NCBI GenBank assembly: GCA_030867875.1 | Contig: JAOWCC010000936.1 | Location: 80,943,032 to 81,007,031, forward strand | Direction of reading: 5' to 3' | DNA length: 64,000 nt | Source of the DNA: Actinernus sp. WN-2022 | Lineage: Eukaryota; Cnidaria; Anthozoa; Actiniaria; Actinernidae | In this document: positions 55,801-64,000 of the stretch, piece after piece | Layout of the letters: every line of letters starts with the position of its first letter | Numbering within the stretch: the stretch's first letter is position 1 | The notes under the pieces: model-generated | Seen by the model: the letters and a program-made list of their open reading frames with translations, nothing else | What the model was told of the DNA's origin: nothing | The model's database searches: none | Translations under genes and position numbers: made by a program

Positions 55801-56847
55801 TCTCTGGGGATTGAGTGAAAGCCAGCAATTAGCTGCATGGTGGCTTCTTTGAGTTTTCACAGTAAAGAGAGCCACCAGGGTAAATATACTTTATTTTCTG
55901 GGTGTAGTTTGGACTGTAGACAAATCATACAACACTTCAGGCACATTCAAGTAAAATCGTATGTGGGGATATGCTCATTGCCACAGCCTTTTGTCTTTTG
56001 CTACAGTTCTTAGCTGAATCATTACTTAAATTTCTTTATCTTTCAGATGCAATATTCTAATTCCAAACTTTTTAAATTTCCCAGTGGAGACTCGTGCCTA
56101 GCTGATACTAAATCGTCTGAAGTCCAGACAGAGACTCGCCACTTCTCAAATCAATTTCCAAATAGACCATCCAAGGTACAGTATGTTAATGAATTGATGT
56201 CTGTGTTGCTCTCATTCAATGAAGATTAGACTAGTTTGCAATCGAGTGTCATAAAACCAAAGTAATAACAGATCCAACACTTCAGAAGCAAGTAAAAACA
56301 CAGTGAGCCAATCACGAACAGAAGTAATTCGTCATACCATTCACGAGGTAAAGTAAATCCAATCGTGGATAACACTCGCTAAACCCAGGGGCGTAGCTAG
56401 GCATTTTCAAGTTGTACGCACAAGTGCAGTAGCTACCGGTTTTAAGGGCCCCCTCGTAAAAAAATTACAAGGCCAAACAGGAAATGTTCGTCTCAAAGTG
56501 TACACACGTGCGTATATGCGTACAGGAAGCTACGCCCCTGAAAACAAAAGGTGATTGCATGATGGAGAACAATAATGTTGGGTTGTAGTGTACAACGTGA
56601 TTGGCTGATGATTACAAAACATTTTTCACAGCCAATAGAAAAGCTAAGCAAACGCAAAACTAAACCAAACACTTATTACTTTGAACACTCAATCAAAATC
56701 TGCTCTAGATTTGTACTAATAATTTATCATCTTCATTTAAAATTAATTTAGACTAAAGATCAACAACATGGATGGGTCATCGCACAGGAGTTCCTGGTCA
56801 GCCTGGCCGTGTTGACATTAGCAGTTGTTATCTCAACTATCACATGA
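34837..56847 (+). CDS. PIGK: GPI transamidase catalytic subunit PIGK/GPI8 (13 coding exons)
   Basis: Cysteine protease-like subunit of the GPI transamidase complex; it cleaves the C-terminal signal of substrate proteins in the ER and joins them to glycosylphosphatidylinositol. Coding exons: 34837-34965, 35102-35193, 41250-41308, 41895-41971, 42846-42879, 44854-44931, 45429-45525, 46643-46760, 49091-49201, 53226-53303, 55135-55214, 56085-56175, 56752-56847. They join in frame to 1,140 nt (379 aa; the human protein is 395). A signal peptide of about 22 residues ([20 protein letters not shown]) leads into [40 protein letters not shown] and [20 protein letters not shown]. The catalytic dyad is visible: His158 in MTGHGG and Cys200 in VDTCQ. 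The C-terminus is one membrane segment ([17 protein letters not shown]) with essentially no tail. Caspase-like C13 family. All introns are GT-AG. Confidence 0.95.
36092..36113 (+). mobile_element. 5' part of a tRNA-derived SINE, split by a TTAA element
   Basis: GGTGATGAGTGGTTAA matches the box A region of the SINE at 26781 (CGCGCAGTGGTTAAG). The rest of this SINE copy resumes at 37534 after the inserted element. Confidence 0.65.
36114..37533. mobile_element. 1,420-bp TTAA-type element (AGGGATACCC family) in PIGK intron 2
   Basis: Same family as 12336-13063: AGGGATACCCGAGTGAAAAA ends, long arms (about 250 bp), TTAA at 36110-36113 and 37534-37537. The interior has two head-to-head copies of a short sequence starting ATGGCAGAGCAATTT (36374 plus strand; about 37257 minus strand) that may be a captured exon or a transposase relic; stops follow quickly. 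Confidence 0.88.
37534..37678 (+). mobile_element. 3' part of the split SINE
   Basis: Continues TTAAGCACTTCACC, box B GGTTCAATCC at 37567-37576, then the SINE body motifs TTGTTGGTATCTCACCCTTG and TTCTCCGTGTTCTCTGG, matching 26800-26930. Confidence 0.75.
37667..38655. repeat. 75-bp minisatellite in PIGK intron 2
   Basis: About 12 copies of a 75-bp unit (GTTTCACCGATGAGTGCTTC...), a few shortened to about 45 bp. Because 75 is a multiple of three, the minus strand shows a long open frame with repeating [17 protein letters not shown]; it has no other sign of being a gene. Confidence 0.92.
39141..41206. mobile_element. About 2.07-kb foldback element in PIGK intron 2, with nested palindromes
   Basis: CCACCAATTAGCCTGAAATACAGCC at the left pairs with GGCTGTAAATTTCAGGCCACCC at the right; the arms continue through CATGACATCACTACCCC and its inverse. 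Inside are a palindrome at 39296-39442 and a second inverted pair (TTATGCTTGATCTA ... TAGATCAAGCATAA, 40034-41048). The right end is 44 bp from PIGK exon 3. Confidence 0.7.
41736..41886. mobile_element. Palindromic MITE (TTATTTACTGGTC family, copy 2)
   Basis: TTATTTACTGGTCTTGGTCA at the left, inverse ...CCAGTAAATAAGATA at the right. It ends 9 bp before PIGK exon 4 (41895), so the exon's polypyrimidine tract lies at or in the element end. Confidence 0.7.
42880..44853. other. PIGK intron 5, mostly unassigned
   Basis: AT-rich. The only pattern I see is three short copies of GATGTTTTATTAATCAGT (44590-44700), one more at about 46518. No gene is supported. Confidence 0.5.
45548..46030. repeat. 48-bp minisatellite in PIGK intron 7
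   Basis: About 10 copies of GGGTAGATGTACATGTATGC... (48 bp). The minus strand is open through it (repeating [16 protein letters not shown]) purely because the unit is divisible by three. Confidence 0.93.
46045..46642 (+). mobile_element. Retroposon remnant whose 3' tail forms the exon 8 acceptor
   Basis: 46560-46642 reads GTGTAAAGTGCTTTTGGACT, AAAAAGCACTACATAAATGT and (TTA)n, the typical 3' end of several metazoan LINE/SINE families. The (TTA)n ends in TTATTAG, which is the 3' splice site of PIGK exon 8 at 46643. The upstream part (46045-46300) resembles a LINE 3' UTR and is interrupted by a palindrome at 46311-46368. Confidence 0.55.
46993..47538. mobile_element. 546-bp TTAA-type MITE (AGTGC family), complete copy
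   Basis: Starts AGTGCACCTAACGTTTATTT, ends with the diverged inverse ...CGTTGGGTACTACACT, arms about 190 bp, TTAA at 46989-46992 and 47539-47542. Located in PIGK intron 8. Confidence 0.85.
47886..49021. mobile_element. 1.14-kb element with about 240-bp inverted arms in PIGK intron 8
   Basis: GTGCTATTCGTGATTTATGG at the left and CCATAAATCACATATCGCAC at the right; the arms run to the CTATGTGAAGAATTTTAGG / inverse pair. The centre includes a small hairpin (GGAAGCCTAAT/ATTAGGCTTCC). It ends about 70 bp before exon 9. Confidence 0.75.
49932..51225. mobile_element. TTAA-type MITE (AGTGC family) split by a nested TA element
   Basis: AGTGCTTCTATTTTTGATAT at the left, inverse ...TAGAAGCACT at the right, TTAA at 49928-49931 and 51226-51229. 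Without the nested insertion (50142-51021) it aligns with 46993-47538. Confidence 0.85.
50142..51021. mobile_element. 880-bp TA-type element nested in the TTAA MITE
   Basis: Ends CCGTAAACACCCATGTATAA and the inverse ...CGGGTGTTTATGG, flanked by TA on both sides; subterminal GATAAGCCGCACCC repeats. The interior has an ATG frame at 50623-50681 ([19 protein letters not shown]) followed by GTAAATAAG, which could be a captured exon. TA target suggests the Tc1/mariner/pogo group. Confidence 0.85.
52126..52237. mobile_element. Small MITE with GATGTTGCGC ends
   Basis: GATGTTGCGCATGCATTGA at the left and TCAATGCGCGCGCAACATC at the right, about 110 bp apart, with an AAAACAAAAGCATG/CATGTGT inner pair. 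Confidence 0.6.
52690..52990. repeat. TTCACC-family MITE, copy A
   Basis: About 300 bp starting ATTCACCGAAGTGGAGGTGA; contains AATAATTGTTTTAGTGTATA and ends near GAGCTCTGATTGG. An inverted copy lies at 53728-54006, so the two flank PIGK exon 10. Confidence 0.7.
53365..53422 (+). pseudogene. Duplicated PIGK exon 10 fragment (pseudo-exon)
   Basis: TTCACCTTGTAATATCTACACC...TCTCTTCACTAGGAATGG repeats most of exon 10 (53226-53303) with a few changes. The matching donor-side intron sequence GTTGGTTAGTCAAATGTATT reappears at about 54836, so the duplicate was later split by about 1.4 kb. It lacks the original acceptor and donor and is probably not spliced. Confidence 0.75.
53728..54006. repeat. TTCACC-family MITE, copy B (inverted)
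   Basis: Inverted relative to 52690-52990; ends ...CACCTCCACTTCGGTGAACA. A third relative makes up much of 60930-61290. Confidence 0.7.
54476..54820 (-). pseudogene. LINE reverse transcriptase C-terminal fragment in PIGK intron 10
   Basis: A 114-codon minus frame contains [53 protein letters not shown] and [20 protein letters not shown], the conserved region after the RT palm of Jockey/CR1-type LINEs. It is antisense to PIGK and lies in the segment that split the exon 10 duplicate. Confidence 0.75.
55566..55671. repeat. Near-perfect palindrome, about 48-bp arms
   Basis: CTAAATTGTTAGTTAATGAA... folds onto ...TTCATTAACTAACAATTTAG with a loop of a few bases near AGGCTA. An outer inverted pair (GGCAGTTCAGATCT at about 55408, AGATCTGAACTGCC at about 55669) shows it is the core of a larger MITE in PIGK intron 11. 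Confidence 0.85.
55683..55833. mobile_element. 150-bp MITE with GATTGCTGGCTTTCA ends
   Basis: Left GATTGCTGGCTTTCACGTGA and right TGAAAGCCAGCAATT; inner arms GCCGCCATGTTGGTGCCCC / GGGGCACCAACATGGC. It directly follows the palindrome at 55566-55671. Confidence 0.75.
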
Positions 56848-57003
56848 CGTGAACTACCTCTACACTGAAGATATAGGGTACAATGCAATCTGTGATGTTA
56901 CAACGGCTGAAAAACAAAACAAAAATGCCAAATGGTTTATTTTGCGTCGAAGATTCAGGAAGCCATTACCGGGTCTCCCAAGCCAGAGGCTTATGTTTAA
57001 TTA

Positions 57004-57009
57004 TTAAAC
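57004..57009 (+). terminator. Possible PIGK poly(A) signal
   Basis: ATTAAA 157 nt after the PIGK stop, just before a hAT-like element that starts at 57108. Weak single-motif evidence. Confidence 0.3.
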
Positions 57010-57107
57010 AACACCATCAAGCAACACCTGCTCGTCTACCAGAGAAGAGTGTGCAACGTCTTCATGACACGAGGACAGCGGTCCTATTTGAGACTGGGTG
57101 ATGTCAC

Positions 57108-58888
57108 CACAGGCTAACCATCCTCCCAGTTTGTGTATTTGTCACTGATGTTTTAATAATCCATTATTTCTCTTCTCGCTGCTTCGCAGCTCCGAAAGAC
57201 CGAAGTCGATTTTGTCGAAGGCGAAAACATTGTACAGCGTTAAGTGTTGTTGCCTTCGACAAAATAGTACATGTTTCAGCGGCTCAGAAGTCTCAGCTGG
57301 TCTCTTGCATTTTTACCAGCCTTAGGGTTCCCTTTTTGCTTGTTTTACGGTTCAAGTAGCTGATTTATACTTTAACTAGTAGTCAAACGGATTGCTTCCA
57401 AATATATGAGTATTTGAACACTTTTTGCAACGGTTTTCTAGCTAACCCTCACTCAGTTTTCTGCTCACTTTGTTTTGTTTTTGTTAATTTCAAACGTTAA
57501 CTCAATTCGCACAAAAGGCGCGAAAAAACTTTTGCACGCGTGCGCTACCAAATTCCCGCCCTCGTCAAAACTTATTTTATAATGAGAGCTGGTTTGCATT
57601 TTGCATCCGATATCTACTCATCAGTGTCCTCCTGAATCTCGCCCGAGAATGTTTGGTCTCGGACGAACTTCTGGGCCGCTTTCTACACTTAACGGCGCTG
57701 TGCACCTGCTAAACGGTTTAGCAGGATTTGTTTCTTTGCCTTCGACAAACGACGAGGAAATGTTGGACATTTGCTGGAACTGTTAGACAAGGTTTAAAGT
57801 GATGGACGGACTAACTCTTTGGCTTTGGACTTTGTCTTCGGTTCGCGAATTCGCTTCAACTTCTCAATGTTTGTGGTAATTTGTGGTGGAAAAATCGACT
57901 ACTTCAAATCGGAAGAAAGTGGAACTTCTTCTTCACACTCTCGACTAGAAATTTCAGATCCTGACACTCTTGGAACGGGCAAGCTCACTACAAACACGGT
58001 AATTTGCTAGTTAAACATTTTTTTATGATGTGATAAACTGTATTTGTGCTGAATTTACTGATGGTAATACTAGTAGAGTGGAGTAAAATTTGGTCTGAAA
58101 TCATAGTACGAGAGTTTAGTGGTCGTGCGACATATATATTTTTGTAAACAAACTTCCCGCGAAGTCTTCAAGATATGTTTCTTCCGGTTCATTTATCGGA
58201 AGCTGCCAAAAGACTACTTCATCGGGGTGGTGTGTCAAGTTGCAAAACAGCCCATACGAGGGAGATTAGGGGAAATATGTCAGCTGTCCATTTCTTCGCT
58301 GGGGACTCTAGACGGGAAATCATTCGACAGATTGATTATTTTTTTTTGAATGTGATGACCGTTATAAATTCTTATGATGGCTCATATCTGTCCCGATCAT
58401 AGGGAGAAAAACAAATCGCCGAAAATCTGGACCAGTTTGACGGTTTCTTGGAAGCTTTTACGAGTGTGTAATACTCGATATCGCCGTGAATTAGCTCATT
58501 TACTGTTCTTCAATATTTTGAATGTTAGAGAGGGAGCAGGAACCTGGAAGTTTTCGTTTTTCGGCATAATTCTCGCGCGTCTCGCTTGTCGGCTATGAAT
58601 TTAGTTGCCTGCCTTGTGTATTTTATGTAGTTGGCGAGATGAGCCACAGGAAGCCCGAGCTATATGTAAACAAACCTGAGCCACAGGAAACCCGAGCTGT
58701 ATTATGAGCGCGCGCTAAATCAACACATTCACAGCAGAATCAAGTGAAAAGGTACCCTGGTTCCATAGGTTTTCTAGAGAGAACAGCAGCGGCGAAAGAT
58801 CAGCGAGCTGCGAGGCAGCGAGAAGAGAAATAATGTATTATTAAAACATCAGTGACAAATACACAAAATGGGAGGATGGTTAGCCTGT
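57108..58888. mobile_element. 1.78-kb hAT-like element (CACAGGCTAAC family) with 8-bp target duplication
   Basis: CACAGGCTAACCATCCTCCC at the left, inverse at the right, GATGTCAC at both 57100-57107 and 58889-58896. The right 380 bp (58510-58888) match the family member at 13069-13652, whereas 57190-58500 is unrelated sequence with no clear gene. An 8-bp duplication and CA-type ends fit the hAT superfamily. Confidence 0.85.
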
Positions 58889-58896
58889 GATGTCAC

Positions 58897-59585
58897 ACAG
58901 CAGTCAAACGTCTGCGCGTGCGTATTACGGTCAGTCTGCTGGGCGGTCGCGCGAATTTCCCCCGCAAAATTTACCTTCTACCCCCAAATTAAAAGTTAAG
59001 AAAATACGTGAAAGTTAAGCTTTTTATTTTCACAGTCGCCGGGAACTTCAAACTGTGAGTTTACCAATTTTTTCGTAATTTACCAAAAAAGTTCTCAAAC
59101 TTTGAAAACGGGTGTGTGAACAGTGACGACTGCCGGCTCGCTTTGAATTTGTTTTGGAATATGTTGTTGTTGCAAGACTTTTGACGCATGCGCAGACATT
59201 TGTCCGCTTTGTGGGTTGATGTGATCCCCCCAAAAGTGGATGTCGGACGTGTGTGCTTTGGATCAGAATGCAGTTGCACTGAAAAGTAGATGAGAGACTG
59301 TGACAGTTATTGTTATGAGATACAGGTGTACTGTTCATTGTGAACTGTAGCATATTGTACGTCAAGAAATGGACAGAAAAGGTCAGCTATTGTATTTAAT
59401 ATAAAGACATTCATATGTTTGACATGGTAATGGACGTAATTAACCTTTTTTTGCAACATAATTTTAACACTGTTAGCTCGTAATCCGTAAAGACATTATA
59501 TTGTATTTTACTGTTTTAGCCTTCATCTGGATGTAGCTCAATCATACTCATGTCTAAGCACACGGCATTTATAGGCGAACTCACT
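58897..59585. other. No supported gene
   Basis: Contains a 105-codon minus frame (59365-59048) without recognisable motifs and some ordinary AT-rich sequence. Confidence 0.4.
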
Positions 59586-59811
59586 TAGAGCATATTTTAT
59601 GAGTGGGACAAGATAGCGCATGTTCGTCGCCATACGGTAACCGTACTGTATTCGTGCCGTACTGTATTCGTGCCGTACCGTAACTCTGTAATTTGATTGG
59701 ATCAGCAGGTCAAAAACAATAGGAAAACCATTTCAATGTCCCGGCATGCCGTGCCGTAGTCAGTGCCGTAGTCAGTGCCGTAGTTTGTCTCACTCATACG
59801 AAATCTGCTCT
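59586..59811. mobile_element. MITE, family of 20776-20990 (copy 2)
   Basis: AGAGCATATTTTATGAGTGG at the left, inverse ...CTCATACGAAATCTGCTCT at the right; interior with repeated GTGCCGTA and CATGCCGTGCC words, as in copy 1. Confidence 0.7.
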
Positions 59812-59917
59812 ATTCATGATATCCGTGTTCACTGAGATCAGAACAAAATATCAAACAAACACTTATTTTTGGACTAACATGAAAAGATAATACGTGACAT
59901 GAGTTAATAAGATTTAG

Positions 59918-60099
59918 ATTAGCCTGCTCTTCTGTAAAAAAATTCGGTCGTTTTTTTGGGGGGGATTGGGTCACCTGTGGCACGCGGTCAAAATGGGGCG
60001 AGGACAAAAAAATGACGGCGTGCCACAGGTAACCCAATCCGGAAAAAAAAAGACCGATTTTTTTTACAGAAGAGCCGACAAGCAGGCTAGATTTAGATA
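59918..60099. mobile_element. 180-bp palindromic MITE with AGCCTGC ends
   Basis: AGCCTGCTCTTCTGTAAAAA at the left and the inverse (TACAGAAGAGCCGACAAGCAGGCT) at the right; inner arms CACCTGTGGCACGC / GCGTGCCACAGGT. Confidence 0.75.
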
Positions 60100-60900
60100 T
60101 GGTACTGGGTGGCCTAGAATAACTATAAAACTAAAACAGCAAGGTCACCAACCTGACTACATGTACGTGACTAAGAATCAGGCCAAAATTCCGGCAAGTT
60201 GGCCTGTGCGTTTTAGCAGCACTTGTGAAATGAGCTCCAAGCGTGAACGTACAGGTTCTGTGCGTGCGTCTTATTGTACACAGTCGCCTGTTCCACTTGT
60301 CTTTTTTTACAGAGTGCTGTCACGGTACTGGTCGCAGTGAACATCCCACATCACTTGTGCTCATACATGAATATAACTAGATATGACCTTTCAATGATAA
60401 CAATGAATTGAATACCTATCTCAACAATACGTCAATACTTGTTTTTTTATATTTAATAGCAAACTTGAAGCTTGCATGTCCATGTATGTTAACTGATCTG
60501 TGATCCCAGCCGTAGTAGTTCCTATTCATGGCCCTAAGTGCTATGTAAACAGTAACCCATTGGTGTGGTGTTGAAATTGCACTGATATTTGTCCGAGGAT
60601 ATTATCTGTTCCGAGAAGCGAATAGTTTCCGAGAGAGAAGCGAACAGTTTCCGATAGAGGAGCGAACAGTTTCCGAACGTTTTCCTCTAGCGTCGCTGTG
60701 AGTCTTGAGCAACATAATGGTCAGTGAGACAAATCAGTTCATATTTCAAAACCAGGTTATTGTCTTTATAATCCTTCAAACATTTTCTTTTACGGGATCC
60801 CATGGTGCGCGCTGCTGATATTTGTCGTCTGGCGGGGAGCAAATATCGGGTCACGTGACGCATTCCACCAATCACGAGGGAGTAAATATTTGATACAAGT
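60100..60900. other. No supported gene
   Basis: Includes a short tandem (about 27 bp, three copies, GTTTCCGAGAGAGAAGCGAA, about 60607-60680). Other open frames lack family motifs. Confidence 0.4.
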
Positions 60901-60929
60901 AACGATTATTCCCCCTAGTGTCGGTGACT

Positions 60930-61290
60930 ACGATATTTACCGAATAATTATTTTAGTATTTTATACCACACAAGTGAAATAGGCAGCCTCAAATAGATTT
61001 TTTTAAAAGTGAATTATTTGCGCGCTTGACCGAAAACAGTGAATATTATACAAATAGTGTGTCCGTCGAGGAACTATTATACAAATAGACTGTGTCCGTC
61101 GAGGAACTATTATACAAATAGACTGTGTCCGTCGAGGAACTATTTAACAATTATTCACTGAAGTCGAAGTGACTATTGGTGAATATTTACCGAGACGAAG
61201 TCGAGGTAAATATTCACCAATAGTCACTGAGACTGAAGTGAATAATTGTTTTAGTATAATTTCATCAGTGAATATCAGAGAAATTAAAAC
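60930..61290. repeat. TTCACC-family element with 34-bp tandem and 44-bp-arm hairpin
   Basis: Three copies of GTGTCCGTCGAGGAACTATT... (61049-61142) precede a hairpin (about 61149-61249) whose arms CAATTATTCACTGAAG.../...AATAATTG close over GACGAAGTCGA. Outer sequence (ACCACACAAGTGAA, AATTGTTTTAGTATA) links it to 52690 and 53728. Confidence 0.75.
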
Positions 61291-62679
61291 TAGAAATTAT
61301 TAGTCTGACTTCCGACCCTTTTATAAGTTTTACAAGCGCGCGTGACAGGATAGTTTTGTGACAACATTTGCATAATCACATGCCGCTACGGTTCACTGCA
61401 CAACCCGACTCGACAGGAGACTTGCAGGGACTACAAGAATGGATTTGCTAAAGACAGAGAAATACCGAAAAGCAGTCCAAATGCACACTAGAATTCAAGT
61501 TGAAGCAGCAGTCCTCACTTTTGAGACCTCGAACCGTGTTACAAAGAGAGGAAATGCAGCGAAAATGAGTGGAAGTGGGCAAACTCGGCTGACTGAAATT
61601 GAAAATCTGCCAGGGCGATTGCAAATTTATCGAAAGGAACCGCTTTCATGAGTTCACTTCAAAGGACAAATTTCCTGGAAACTAATTATAGCCATCACAG
61701 AATCAAAGACAATGGTAAATCAAGAGACAAATGATTTCGGTATGAGATAAAACTTGAAAACACACCGAGAGCGGCGAGAGAAGAGCATAACAGCAATTTA
61801 ACCGGCTTCCTGAATGAAAACTAGAACTTGTTGTTTTTCTATCAAGAACTCATCGGGTAGAATCCGATTGTTTTAGGCGACATTTTCTCGCGTCCGTGAA
61901 TATGAATAATTATGATACGCCTTATTAGATATTCAGCAAAGCGCTTGTGATTGGCTGCTAGGGAATCCTTCTGGGAATACCTCATTCCCATACTTGCTCT
62001 TGGGCCTGTCAATCACTGTCATCTATCTTGTCATGGGACTAACTGAAATCCCAATTTTGTAAATAGGTAAACTCGGTTACAGTAAAAGGTCACCGCAAAA
62101 TCAATTTGCCGTGGCTACATGGGTTATAAGTTTTGTCGCGCGAAGTTTCCAAACCTATTTCGTTTGCGTTCGAGGTTTGAGTCATGTCAACATTAAAATG
62201 GAGTATAATGTCTGCATTTAGAGCTTATTCGAAAAGCCTAAATCAAATTCAGCAAGCTTTATTTTAGTGCCATATTTGTGAAACTAGTTAAATAAAAGTG
62301 AACGTCGGCATTCTTCGCACGAGCTATCCAAGCGAACGATTTCAAACTCCATACAAGCTATAAAAGTTTTTTACACTCTTGACCAAAGCGCTTTATTAAA
62401 CACGAAGCGTCATGATCACTCACTTTGAGAGCGCACCATAAAAATGTGTGGAAACAGTTCTGTAATTTTGTAACTTTAAAATCAAAATACTAGTTGGTTC
62501 AGATCACAGCACTTTACTAAACATAAAATAACGATCATATTCAGAAGTTCGCATCACTGACCTAAAGGTTTAGAAACAGATTTCTGTACTTTTGTAGCTT
62601 TAAGATAAGATATCATTGAAGCTTATCTGACCACTAGAAGTCTAGATATCGGTAAAATAATCGCAACTCGAGTTCAATC
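61291..62679. other. No supported gene
   Basis: A 70-codon frame at 61439-61651 has no recognisable domain. Two diverged copies of a roughly 130-bp block may lie at 62390-62630 (AGCGCTTTATTAAACA and AGCACTTTACTAAACA). Otherwise featureless. Confidence 0.35.
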
Positions 62680-63150
62680 AGTAAAGCCGAAAATTATTTT
62701 TCGGAACTGTAATCGCTTCTAGGCCACACATAATCATGGGAAAGGTCTCGTTTCAAAGCTTAAGACATAAACAATCCGTCTGTTTAATCGCTTGTGATGC
62801 GCTCTTGATTTCTGAACTTGTTTTCTTCGTTTAGATTTTGTCATTTCACAAAGCGCGTTGGTTTTATACCAAAGGCAAAGTGCCGCTTAACTATAATACT
62901 GATCAGAAGCTGGTCCTCAGTAAAGCCGAAGATTCATTTTCGGATAACTCTGATTCTAGGCCGCACATAACCGTGGGAAAGGTCCCGTTTTAAAGCTTAA
63001 GACATAAACAATCGTCTGTTTAATCGCTTGTGATGCGATCTTGATTTCTGAACTTGTTTTCTTCGTTTAGATTTTGTCATTTCACAAAGCGCGTTGGTTT
63101 TATACCAAAAAGCAAAGTGCCGCTTACCTATGATCAGAAGCTGGTCCTAA
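62680..63150. repeat. Direct duplication of about 235 bp
   Basis: Two adjacent copies, each starting TCAGTAAAGCCGAA and ending GATCAGAAGCTGGTCCT (first about 62680-62917, second about 62918-63150), around 90% alike by eye. Confidence 0.85.
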
Positions 63151-64000
63151 ATGATAAAGTGTGCGAGCCGATGTTTACAAAAGTCATTCAGCCTATATCA
63201 ACTGTATGACATAATTTCTTATGCTTCTTTCGTTTAATTCTATACAAGTGTATGCTTTCGGGGCACGGACTCGTTCACAATCTGAAGATTCGCTCGCAAA
63301 ACACAAATTCGCTCGCAAAAAAACAAAAACAGATTCGCTCGAAAAACACGGATTCGATCAACTTATAAACTATCATAAATTCGACTGCAAAGTCACTTTT
63401 AGTGCCATGCATTTATCTTTGTTCACCCCTTCCGCGCAGATAATAACTTTCAAAAGCCCGGCGCTACCCTAAAATAGTTAACCGACTCATTAGACTTATT
63501 ATTTATAAATTTATTATGACTAGGACTTATTATGTATCACAAGTGCCTAACCCAATTACTCTTTTCACTGCCGTCCTTTGTTTCGGTATCTCTGTCGTAA
63601 TTCAGGAGGCGGAGCTAAGAATTGCCCGCGGGAGTTCTGAAAGTTAATAAATATGCAAGCATCGAAGGCGATTTGACTGATACAAAAACATTCAAGTTTC
63701 ATGGTAGAAATATTTATACGATTTAGATAAGAAAATACTCGATAACAGATGAATAATCAAATAATCTTTTCCCGATGTTACAAATTTTGGATACTTAAGA
63801 TTTCGCGAGAAAATAAGTGTTGAACACTTTCCATACGTTTTCTGTCTGAAAAGACTCAAACTTCAACTCGTTTTTCATGGCACAGAAGTTCACTTAATTT
63901 ACCTACAAATTAGCGGTATTTCCAGCGTAATATCTCTTCTTTAAAATCCCGCTGTTACATTTTTTGTTTTAGTTTTTGTTTAAACTAAGAATAGACAATA
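63151..64000. other. No supported gene
   Basis: AT-rich sequence with three short GATTCGCTCG repeats (about 63286-63340). No exon or element boundary is supported before the window end. Confidence 0.4.

Noticed and set aside
57601..58010. Two short open frames inside the hAT-like element as a gene
   Set aside because: No recognisable domain, different frames, and no matching exon structure; left as possible captured DNA only.
59048..59365. 105-codon minus-strand frame
   Set aside because: Low-complexity, no motif, overlapping frames equally long; likely chance.

Overview
This is an intron-rich, AT-rich, repeat-laden eukaryotic nuclear window. It holds two complete, conserved protein-coding genes read outwards from one short shared promoter region. 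On the minus strand (34438 back to 14818) is an adenylate kinase 5-like gene. I could splice it by hand into 18 coding exons (3,036 nt, 1,011 codons plus stop, all phases consistent). It encodes an AK5-type N-terminus followed by four adenylate kinase modules. On the plus strand (34837 to 56847) is PIGK/GPI8, the catalytic subunit of GPI transamidase: 13 coding exons, 1,140 nt, 379 codons plus stop. The two start codons lie 398 bp apart. As I recall the human map, AK5 and PIGK are also neighbours there in divergent orientation, so this looks like a very old gene pair.

The mix of DIRS-like and LINE-type retroelements, dense MITEs and tRNA-derived SINEs, with ancestral-looking intron positions, suggests an early-branching metazoan. 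An anthozoan cnidarian (coral or anemone) is my best guess. This is inference from style, not a database match.

Layout. 1-14.1 kb is a gene-free bed of nested transposons: a LINE 3' end (1-530), a LINE-like 3' end (3.3-4.14 kb), a broken DIRS-like tyrosine-recombinase retrotransposon on the minus strand (4.15-9.7 kb) split by a 1,984-bp foldback element, a decayed LINE (10.27-11.43 kb), and a run of inverted-repeat elements (10.7-13.65 kb). 14.8-34.4 kb is the AK5-like gene; five of its 17 introns carry a minisatellite array, each with a different unit. 34.4-34.8 kb is the bidirectional promoter region. 34.8-57.0 kb is PIGK, whose introns carry TTAA-type, TA-type, hAT-like and foldback elements, two minisatellites and a duplicated pseudo-exon. 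57.1-58.9 kb is a hAT-like element with an 8-bp target duplication. 58.9-64 kb has MITEs, hairpins and a direct duplication, and no gene I can support.

The genes act in unrelated processes: nucleotide phosphotransfer in the cytosol (AK5-like), and attachment of GPI anchors to proteins in the endoplasmic reticulum (PIGK). The most informative structural points are: the repeated 164/114/192-nt exon pattern of the adenylate kinase modules, with one intron lost in module 1; a minisatellite that has multiplied a real 3' splice site; and several nested insertions whose order can be read directly from split target sites.
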